A stretch of DNA of 6,918 nucleotides from Bacillota bacterium (GTDB lineage: Bacteria; Bacillota; Bacilli; Bacillales_B; DSM-18226), in contig JAKACS010000165.1 of assembly GCA_021821235.1 (NCBI GenBank), positions 1-6,918 on the forward strand. The letters run 5' to 3'. Both the position numbers and the translations under genes were made by a program. Under the pieces are notes generated by a model. The model ran no database searches and was not told where the DNA came from. It worked only from the letters and a program-made list of their open reading frames with translations. Positions 1-4,727 of the stretch are shown here, in pieces; position 1 is the stretch's first letter, and each line of letters starts with the position of its first letter.

Positions 1-173
1 CCTCAGTCGTCAGTTTTGGACCAAATCAATTTATTGATCAGTTTGTCTCGTACAAGAGAAACCAGGGATTCGGAGAGCAAAACGGTGATTTATCGCCAAC
101 GTATTTGCCGCTGAACTTTATTTTTGATCCGGATGGCGTCGATAGCCCGACTGTAAAAAACAGTGTTATCTAA
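1..173 (+). CDS. C-terminal end of an unidentified protein (5' partial)
   Basis: An open frame enters from the left edge (first full codon at 3) and runs 56 codons to a TAA at 171-173. The other two forward frames hit stops inside this stretch. The tail reads like real protein: it begins SVVSFGPNQF, contains FGEQNGDLSPTYLPLNFIF, then DPDGVDSPT, and ends VKNSVI. A strong terminator begins 13 bases after the stop, which supports this being the true end of a gene. The residue mix (Asn, Gly, Pro, aromatic, no long hydrophobic run) suggests a soluble or secreted beta-rich or loop-rich domain rather than a membrane tail. I do not recognise the family, and too little is present to assign a function. 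Confidence 0.6.
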   Translation, partial: SVVSFGPNQFIDQFVSYKRNQGFGEQNGDLSPTYLPLNFIFDPDGVDSPTVKNSVI

Positions 174-185
174 AAAGACTTAGAG

Positions 186-213
186 TCCTCTTCTTAGGGA
201 AGGGGATTTTTTT
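186..213 (+). terminator. Rho-independent terminator of the leftmost gene
   Basis: An 8-bp stem (TCCTCTTC at 186-193 with GAAGGGGA at 199-206, one T-G wobble) closes a 5-nt loop and is followed at once by seven T (207-213). It lies 13 bases after the TAA at 171-173, so it ends that transcript. It also insulates the DUF3231 gene that starts at 296. Confidence 0.85.
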
Positions 214-295
214 CAATGGGATCACTTATTGCAAGAATATTTTTTCCAAAGTTGAAAAAAATAAGTTATCTTAGTTAAACAAGGAGATTTAAAAA

Positions 296-1339
296 ATGGA
301 AACGAATGAACCAAAAGAGCTTCCAGCGATGGAAAAAAACACAAAGCATGAAAAATTAACTTCGATTGAGATGGGCAAACTGTGGGCTACTTATATGGGA
401 AATTCAATGTCTGTATGTATGCTTAGCTATTATTTAAAGCATGTCGAGGATGAAGAAATTAAAAATGTGCTGACAGAGGCTCTAGTGATTAGCAATACCA
501 TTTTACAAGGCATTACGACAATCTTTACCAAGGAGAGTTTCCCGATTCCAATTGGTTTCAACGACAAAGACGTCAATCCGGAGGCACCGAGGCTGTTTGA
601 AGACCAGTTTTATCTCCATTATTTAAGATATGCCGGAAAAGCCGGGTTAAGTCTCTACACAATGGCTGCTCCGCTCGTTTTACGAAAAGATGTCAGAGAC
701 TTTTTTATCCAAATTTTGAATTTAACGGTTATTTTGTTGACAAAAGTGAACGAAGTAATTATCGCCAAAGGCTTTTTGATGAAGCCGCCGCCGATTCCGA
801 TTCCAGAGAAAGTTGATTTTATTCAAAAACAAAATTATTTAAACGGTTTTTTTGGCAATGTTCGTCCCCTGCATGCATTGGAAATTACGCATTTATACGA
901 CAATATTGATAACAATTTGACAAGTAAAGCCTTGCTCATTGGCTTTAGCCAAACTGCGAAAACGGAAAAAATCCGGGAGTTTATGCTGCGCGGCAAAGAA
1001 ATTGCCAATAAGCACGTTGAGGCTTGTGCCCAGCATCTTCAAAAAGATCATTTGCCGACTCTTCCACTTCTGGATCATTTAGTCAGTACTTCCACCGTAG
1101 CACCTTTTTCGGATAAATTGATGCTGTTTCATAAAATTGATATGTTTTCAATGAAAATCAGATCCTATGCCAATGGTGCTTCTTTAAATGGTAGGCGAGA
1201 TATTGGCGCAATGTATGCACGTTTCTTGATGGATGTCAGTTTATTTGTCGAGGATGGTGCCAATATTATGATTGAGCACGGCTGGATGGAACAGCCACCT
1301 GAAGCCGTGGATCGCGATCATTTAGTTTCTAAAGAATGA
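296..1339 (+). CDS. DUF3231 family protein, two tandem four-helix halves (paralogue 1)
   Basis: This 347-residue soluble protein belongs to DUF3231, a Bacillaceae family of predicted ferritin-like helical bundles with no established function. The start at 296 is supported by AAGGAG at 281-286, nine bases upstream. There is no signal peptide or clear membrane segment. An internal duplication is visible by eye. FEDQFYLHY (101-109) matches FSDKLMLFH (271-279), LRKDVRDFF (129-137) matches GRRDIGAMY (299-307), and AKGFLMKPP (157-165) matches EHGWMEQPP (327-335), all at an offset of exactly 170 residues. Glu25 near the start of half 1 matches Glu196 in half 2. A Pro-rich linker (about 163-171) joins the halves. 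It is clearly a paralogue of the - strand gene at 2682-3680, with colinear motifs throughout. No convincing promoter is visible in 214-280. The stop codon overlaps the ATG of a short, apparently frameshifted frame (1336-1486), so the two may be or have been translationally coupled. A role in spores or stress is only a guess. Confidence 0.9.
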   Translation: METNEPKELPAMEKNTKHEKLTSIEMGKLWATYMGNSMSVCMLSYYLKHVEDEEIKNVLTEALVISNTILQGITTIFTKESFPIPIGFNDKDVNPEAPRLFEDQFYLHYLRYAGKAGLSLYTMAAPLVLRKDVRDFFIQILNLTVILLTKVNEVIIAKGFLMKPPPIPIPEKVDFIQKQNYLNGFFGNVRPLHALEITHLYDNIDNNLTSKALLIGFSQTAKTEKIREFMLRGKEIANKHVEACAQHLQKDHLPTLPLLDHLVSTSTVAPFSDKLMLFHKIDMFSMKIRSYANGASLNGRRDIGAMYARFLMDVSLFVEDGANIMIEHGWMEQPPEAVDRDHLVSKE

Positions 1340-1486
1340 ACAAAGAAATGAGCGTAAAAAATTCATTATCGAAACCACCTGCAGCAGCCGAGTTTTGTGA
1401 TAATTGAAGATAGCAATCAGCTTGATAAAATGACAACTTTATTCAATAAACTCGGGATAAAGGAAATCACAACAAAATCAGCCTAA
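1336..1486 (+). pseudogene. Possible small gene overlapping DUF3231, broken by a one-base frameshift
   Basis: An ATG at 1336 overlaps the DUF3231 stop (1337-1339) as ATGA, the usual layout for translational coupling. The frame reads MNKEMSVKNSLSKPPAAAEF and then stops early at 1405-1407. In the next frame, from 1397, reading continues as VIIEDSNQLDKMTTLFNKL followed by GIKEITTKSA and a TAA at 1484-1486. Dropping one T from the TTTT run at 1393-1396 joins the pieces into a 49-residue product. The second piece has the alternating hydrophobic and charged pattern of a folded beta-alpha unit. I know no family for it. No separate ribosome binding site is visible for 1336 or for the GTG at 1397. It could be a decayed gene, a sequencing indel, a +1 frameshift site, or chance open frame in a short gap. 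Confidence 0.4.
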
Positions 1487-1528
1487 GAAGATGAATCTGT
1501 TTGAATAAAAGAAATGTACAAAAATACG

Positions 1529-1563
1529 CGCAGGAATCGGAAACGGTTCCTGCGTTTTCGTTT
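1529..1563 (+). terminator. Rho-independent terminator after the DUF3231 unit
   Basis: A 10-bp stem (CGCAGGAATC at 1529-1538 with GGTTCCTGCG at 1545-1554, one T-G wobble) closes a GGAAAC loop. It is followed by TTTTCGTTT at 1555-1563. It lies 43 bases after the end of the small frame at 1336-1486 and 70 bases before the msrAB start, so msrAB is probably transcribed from its own promoter in 1564-1616. I cannot assign a convincing -35/-10 pair there. Confidence 0.85.
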
Positions 1564-1632
1564 GCTTTTTAAAAGATTTTTGTGGGATGATAAGAATAGA
1601 TGAGAAATACGCAAACAAGGGGATGAATTTTT

Positions 1633-2589
1633 ATGACAGAACATTACGAGAAAGCGATTTTTGCCGGCGGCTGTTTCTGGTGCATGGTTGAGCCGTTTGA
1701 CGAACAGCCGGGAATTAGGGAAGTGATCTCCGGCTATACAGGCGGACACAAAGAAAATCCAACCTATGAGGAAGTGTGTTCCGACACGACAGGCCATTAT
1801 GAGGCTGTTCAAATCACCTTCGATCCGGCGGTTTTTCCGTATGAAAAATTACTTGAGCTTTATTGGCGGCAAATCGACCCGACAGATGTGGGCGGGCAGT
1901 TTAATGACCGCGGAAGTTCTTATCGAACGGCGATATTTTATTTGAATGACCGCCAAAAAGACCTTGCCGAGGCTTCAAAGGCAGCGCTTGAGGCAAGCGA
2001 TCGTTTTCAAAAGCCGATAGTCACGCAAATTTTGCCTGCTGGGCCTTTTTATGAAGCGGAAGAAAAACATCAGTATTACTATATGAAGAACGGGTTTCAT
2101 TATCGGCTTTATAAAGAAGGATCTGGCCGAGCTCCGTTCATTCGGGAAAAGTGGAAAACGTGCAAAACGGATGAAGAACTTCGCAAAGTTCTGACGCCGC
2201 TTCAATATGATGTCACCCAAAAAAATGCGACTGAACCACCATTTCGTAATGAATATTGGAACAACAGCGAAGAAGGCATTTATGTTGATATTGTTTCCGG
2301 GGAGCCTTTGTTCAGCTCTAAGGATCAATATGATGCTGGCTGCGGTTGGCCGAGCTTTACGAAACCATTAAGAAGACAGGAATTGGAAGAGAAGCTCGAT
2401 ACTTCTTACGGAATGCGGCGAATTGAGGTGCGCGCCAAATCATCTGATTCACATTTAGGTCATGTTTTTGACGACGGCCCAGGGCCTGATCACGCCCGCT
2501 ATTGTATCAACTCCGCATCGCTTCGGTTTATTCCAAAAGAGAAACTTGAAGAAGAGGGATACGGGGAATTTCTTTCTCTATTTGAATAA
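1633..2589 (+). CDS. msrAB: Bifunctional peptide methionine sulfoxide reductase MsrA-MsrB
   Basis: This 318-residue cytosolic repair enzyme reduces both stereoisomers of methionine sulfoxide, free or in proteins: MsrA acts on the S form and MsrB on the R form. MsrA spans about residues 7-160. It has the GCFWC motif with catalytic Cys14 and, by spacing to the E. coli enzyme, Tyr45, Glu57 (in HYEAV), Asp92 and Tyr97. Cys17 is a possible resolving cysteine because MsrA has no cysteine pair near its end. A short linker (about 161-180) leads to MsrB (about 182-302), with GCGWPSF (Cys237, the usual resolving position), HLGHVF (274-279) and RYCINS (catalytic Cys291). The two CxxC zinc-binding pairs of zinc-type MsrB are absent, so this is the zinc-free type. 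AAGGGG at 1617-1622, ten bases upstream, fixes the start. MsrA-MsrB order matches known fusions, whereas B. subtilis has two separate adjacent genes. The gene stands alone between terminators and is convergent with the next gene. Confidence 0.96.
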   Translation: MTEHYEKAIFAGGCFWCMVEPFDEQPGIREVISGYTGGHKENPTYEEVCSDTTGHYEAVQITFDPAVFPYEKLLELYWRQIDPTDVGGQFNDRGSSYRTAIFYLNDRQKDLAEASKAALEASDRFQKPIVTQILPAGPFYEAEEKHQYYYMKNGFHYRLYKEGSGRAPFIREKWKTCKTDEELRKVLTPLQYDVTQKNATEPPFRNEYWNNSEEGIYVDIVSGEPLFSSKDQYDAGCGWPSFTKPLRRQELEEKLDTSYGMRRIEVRAKSSDSHLGHVFDDGPGPDHARYCINSASLRFIPKEKLEEEGYGEFLSLFE

Positions 2590-2596
2590 CAAAGTG

Positions 2597-2639
2597 AAAA
2601 ACCGGTTCATTGTAACTGAATGCAAAAAACCGGTTTTTT
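2597..2639. terminator. Bidirectional terminator between convergent genes
   Basis: An 11-bp perfect stem (AAAAACCGGTT at 2597-2607 with AACCGGTTTTT at 2628-2638) closes a 20-nt loop. The arms are A-run plus CCGG on one side and CCGG plus T-run on the other, so either strand yields a hairpin ending in a U run. It starts seven bases after the msrAB stop. It can also end the - strand DUF3231 transcript, whose stop is at 2682-2684. Confidence 0.85.
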
Positions 2640-2681
2640 CGTAAATAAAGGATGAAAGTTCGCAACAAAACTTAAAATTTT

Positions 2682-3680
2682 TCAATCAGGTTTCTTTTTG
2701 ATCAATCTTTCCCTGTCTTCCAATCCGGGTGGCTGTTCAAGCCAGCCGTGTTTAATCATCATATCTGCTCCGCTTTTGGCATATTTGCCTATTTCAAGTG
2801 ATAATCGCTCATAATTTAACGCCAGATCACTACGCTGGCTTGCTGCAGCTGCGGTTGCATAGTTTCCGGTTCCGGAGGCACTTAGCAATGACATATGGAG
2901 CATCAGTAATTTATCTGAAAAGGTTTTTGTGGTTGAGTGACTGACAGCCATGTCTGGTGTAGAAGGTACACTCACATTTTCATTTTGAAGAACTGCGGCA
3001 AATATCTTTGCATGTTTTTCTGCAATCTCCTTTCCGCGCATCATAAATTCCTGTATTTCTTTTGAGGATGATGTTTGCGCAAAGGCTAGACACAATTTCT
3101 CCCCAATTGTATTTGTTAGAATATTCATAGAAAGATGAGAAATTTCGATTGCATTCAAGGGTCGTTTTTTACTCAAATAACTCGTGCTCTCAACAAATTT
3201 GGATTCTTTTGGAACCATTATGTAAGGATTTCTTGCCAAGATTCCTTTTTCCAATGAAATGTCAGTTGTTTTGTTATAGAGAGAAGTGATTTGGGTTAAC
3301 CCATTTGAAAAAAATTTGCGGACATCTTTTCGAATGCTCATCGCAAGAAAACCGCTATATGCGAGCATCCCTACTCTTGCCATATGGTTCACATAACTCA
3401 AACAAAACACATCCGTGAAGAGCCATGGTGCACTTGGATTGACATCATTTTCAGAAAATCCTTGAGGGATCGCAAACTTTTCATGTTGAAGAAAAGAATG
3501 CAAATCAATCAATTGTTCTTTTGAGATATCGTATGATAATTTTACTGTCTCTTTAATAGTAGGATCCTGAAGATGTTTCAGCAAAAAAGACAGGATTACT
3601 TTGGACATGCTATTATTTATGTAACAGGACCATAGCGAAGCAATTTCTCCTGATGTGAGATGGATCGACTGGTGATTCAT
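2682..3680 (-). CDS. DUF3231 family protein, two tandem four-helix halves (paralogue 2)
   Basis: This 332-residue paralogue of the protein at 296-1339 has the same order of motifs. Its two halves repeat at an offset of exactly 166 residues: FTDVFCLSY (88-96) with FSDKLLMLH (254-262), IRKDVRKFF (116-124) with QRSDLALNY (282-290), and EKGILARNP (144-152) with KHGWLEQPP (310-318). The best conserved stretches between the paralogues are EFMxRGKEIAxKH (211-223 here) and the C-terminal HGWxEQPP. It lacks the first paralogue's extra 13 or so N-terminal residues. The start at 3680 is set by AGGAGG (3686-3691 on the + strand, read as CCTCCT), five bases from the ATG. No signal peptide or membrane segment is seen. 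It is a single-gene unit, with a terminator of the upstream yteA unit at 3740-3781 and the shared terminator at 2597-2639. The short AT-rich leader (3692-3739) must hold its promoter, but I see no clear sigma-factor match. Biological function is unknown. Confidence 0.9.
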   Translation of the reverse strand: MNHQSIHLTSGEIASLWSCYINNSMSKVILSFLLKHLQDPTIKETVKLSYDISKEQLIDLHSFLQHEKFAIPQGFSENDVNPSAPWLFTDVFCLSYVNHMARVGMLAYSGFLAMSIRKDVRKFFSNGLTQITSLYNKTTDISLEKGILARNPYIMVPKESKFVESTSYLSKKRPLNAIEISHLSMNILTNTIGEKLCLAFAQTSSSKEIQEFMMRGKEIAEKHAKIFAAVLQNENVSVPSTPDMAVSHSTTKTFSDKLLMLHMSLLSASGTGNYATAAAASQRSDLALNYERLSLEIGKYAKSGADMMIKHGWLEQPPGLEDRERLIKKKPD

Positions 3681-3739
3681 TGGAGCCTCCTAGACATTGA
3701 TTTGGTTATTATTATTTACCGAAAATGAATAATTATCAT

Positions 3740-3781
3740 AAAAAACTTACCCTCTAGTAAAAACCGGAGGGTAAGTTTTTT
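3740..3781 (-). terminator. Rho-independent terminator of the yteA unit
   Basis: A perfect 15-bp stem pairs 3740-3754 with 3767-3781 around a 12-nt loop. The core is CTTACCCTC on the left and GAGGGTAAG on the right, flanked by an A run and a T run. Read on the - strand, the hairpin ends in six T. Its first arm overlaps the TAA (3780-3782) that ends the yteA frame, so it marks the true 3' end of the full-length ancestral gene. It also works sequence-wise on the + strand, but no + strand gene runs into it. Confidence 0.85.
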
Positions 3782-4520
3782 ATGTTTCATTTGTATAACT
3801 GTCTTTCAATTTATATGGCAGATTGCCGATCTGCGATTCCAGCCTTTCTTCATCAAGCTTGCGTTCCAGATCTTCTTCAGCCTTGTTTGGGTAAATACGC
3901 CTCTCCCCATCCATCTCATTGCCAATAAAAGACTCATAATCCTCGGTAAAACCTTCAGGGCGATCATCTTTTTTATATAAAGCTAGATAATTTTCCTTAT
4001 CCTTTCCCATATCAGAAGGTGTCTCAGATGTCCCAAGTTTGCCAATTTTCTAAAAATTATCATCGCGCATATCGTATTGCGGATTATGAAGATGGGTAAA
4101 ATCTGGCCCATGCAAGGGGAGCACCTCTTCTTCAACTGGCCTGTCGTGCGACAGATTTTTCCGCATTGTATGATCAACACAATATAGCGTGTAAGGCAGC
4201 ACTTTTAAGCGTTCATTGGCAATATCTTTACCGCACACTTTGCATTTTCCGTAATTGCCATTCTCGATCGCATCTAAAGCTTCTTTTTTAAAATCAATCT
4301 CGGTTTCTGTATGATCTTCAATCGCCTGATCTTTCAAGCGATCAAACATTTCGGTTCCCATATCTGCAGGATGGTTATCATACAGCGACAATTCTGCCGC
4401 TGGTTCCCCTGGTTCCATTGCAGGGCGGATTGCGAGATTGGAGTTGACCGATTTTTCAAGCCTTACCTTTTCGTTTATTAACAACTCTTTTAACTCATTC
4501 GCTTGTTTAGAGCTGACCAT
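3780..4520 (-). pseudogene. yteA: yteA-like TraR/DksA family gene split by an in-frame TAG
   Basis: The frame starting at 4520 and the frame ending at 3780 are the same frame. A single TAG (+ strand CTA at 4050-4052) separates them, and no other stop occurs over 246 codons. Codons 1-156 give a coiled-coil N-terminal part and a TraR/DksA-type zinc finger. Codons 158-246 give KIGKLGTSETPSD, then an acidic domain with YESFIGNEMDGERRIYPNK and DLERKLDEERLE. The YteA family of spore formers (TIGR02890) is defined by a TraR/DksA-like region plus an extra C-terminal domain, and total length here fits a roughly 240-residue family. The downstream piece alone could start at the ATG at 4010, but no ribosome binding site precedes it, and the 13 codons before that ATG still read as family-like sequence. 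The likeliest history is one point mutation (for example CAG, AAG or GAG to TAG). A base-call error would make the gene intact. Function of the family is unknown, with a regulatory role presumed. Confidence 0.75.
4050..4520 (-). CDS. Truncated TraR/DksA zinc-finger protein (product of yteA up to TAG)
   Basis: This is the 156-residue product expected if the amber codon is real. Residues 5-30 and about 55-88 are predicted helical (a coiled-coil hairpin as in DksA-like proteins), joined by a Pro/Gly-rich stretch at 33-55. The finger is CKVC (Cys93, Cys96) with YCVDH (Cys114, His117). The pattern is therefore CxxC plus CxxH rather than four Cys, in line with the poor conservation of the Cys set in YteA proteins. 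The C-terminal stretch 134-156 (LPLHGPDFTHL, YDMRDDNF) runs straight into the stop. DksA/TraR proteins act at the RNA polymerase secondary channel in Proteobacteria; whether YteA proteins do is not established. The start at 4520 is supported by a ribosome binding site on the - strand at about 4526-4537 (AAGGGAAGTGAT). A SigB-type promoter lies just upstream (4556-4581). This entry is part of the pseudogene at 3780-4520. Confidence 0.65.
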   Translation of the reverse strand: MVSSKQANELKELLINEKVRLEKSVNSNLAIRPAMEPGEPAAELSLYDNHPADMGTEMFDRLKDQAIEDHTETEIDFKKEALDAIENGNYGKCKVCGKDIANERLKVLPYTLYCVDHTMRKNLSHDRPVEEEVLPLHGPDFTHLHNPQYDMRDDNF

Positions 4521-4555
4521 TCACATCACTTCCCTTCAGTTTACTTGCCATATCC

Positions 4556-4581
4556 ATACCCTTGCCCTACAAAAGAAAAAC
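4556..4581 (-). promoter_or_regulatory. Putative SigB-type promoter of yteA
   Basis: On the - strand GTTTTT (4576-4581) is followed by 14 bases and then GGGTAT (4556-4561). The general stress sigma factor SigB of Bacillus prefers GTTTAA, 12-15 bases, GGGTAT, so the -10 is exact and the -35 matches at four of six. The predicted start point, near 4549, leaves a leader of about 29 bases that holds the ribosome binding site. This geometry supports the call. Confidence 0.6.
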
Positions 4582-4614
4582 ATGTAAAAAACTGCAGGAA
4601 TTGATTGAAAATTA

Positions 4615-4644
4615 TTGAAATTAGCAAAAGAAGTATGTTATTAT
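4615..4644 (+). promoter_or_regulatory. SigA promoter of glcB with extended -10
   Basis: TTGAAA (4615-4620), an 18-base spacer, and TATTAT (4639-4644) fit the vegetative consensus. A TG at 4636-4637, one base before the -10, makes it an extended -10 promoter. Transcription would start near 4651, giving a leader of about 77 bases before the glcB ATG at 4728. Confidence 0.65.
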
Positions 4645-4647
4645 TTG

Positions 4648-4688
4648 AATGTAAACATTAAGAAACGATGTTTCCTAATAGGAAACAT
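4648..4688 (+). promoter_or_regulatory. Probable operator array in the glcB leader
   Basis: A perfect inverted repeat has 9-bp arms ATGTTTCCT (4668-4676) and AGGAAACAT (4680-4688) around AAT. Overlapping it upstream is GAAAC-GAT-GTTTC (4662-4674), and before that AATGT-AA-ACATT (4648-4659). The GAAAC half-sites at 4662 and 4682 are 20 bases apart, about two helical turns, on the same DNA face. The position just downstream of the predicted start point suits a repressor that blocks RNA polymerase. The binding protein is unknown. As RNA, the 9-bp hairpin with a 3-nt loop is also possible but has no T run, so it is not a standard terminator. Confidence 0.55.
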
Positions 4689-4727
4689 ATCAGAGGTAAA
4701 TCAAAAAAAGGCAGGAGGATGAAATTT

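Noticed and set aside
1568..1596. SigA promoter for msrAB (TTTAAA and TGATAAGAA)
   Set aside because: The -10 matches at only about half the positions and the -35 is weak. A promoter is expected between the terminator at 1529-1563 and the ribosome binding site, but this one is not convincing.
1483..1812. 109-codon - strand open frame across the msrAB start
   Set aside because: It overlaps the start of msrAB and the terminator hairpin, has no matching ribosome binding site, and its Cys/Arg/Phe-rich translation looks like the reverse shadow of real coding sequence.
3724..3738. Fur-box-like sequence upstream of the second DUF3231 gene
   Set aside because: One half (ATTATCA) matches the 7-1-7 Fur consensus exactly, but the other half matches at only three of seven positions. 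In DNA this AT-rich that is close to chance.
3780..4010. A separate 76-residue gene beginning at the ATG at 4010
   Set aside because: It has no ribosome binding site, lies in the same frame as the upstream yteA piece, and the codons between the TAG and this ATG continue the family-like sequence. It is better read as the C-terminal domain of the split gene.
4648..4688. CcpA cre site or transcription attenuator in the glcB leader
   Set aside because: The central CG and flanking pattern of cre are missing, and the hairpin is not followed by a T run. A protein operator is the simpler reading.
4668..4727. Upstream start for malate synthase G at 4668 (20 extra residues)
   Set aside because: There is no ribosome binding site before it, the added residues are low-complexity basic sequence, and the ATG is part of the palindrome. 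AGGAGG before 4728 fits much better. The ATG at 4719 directly abuts AGGAGG, which is too close.
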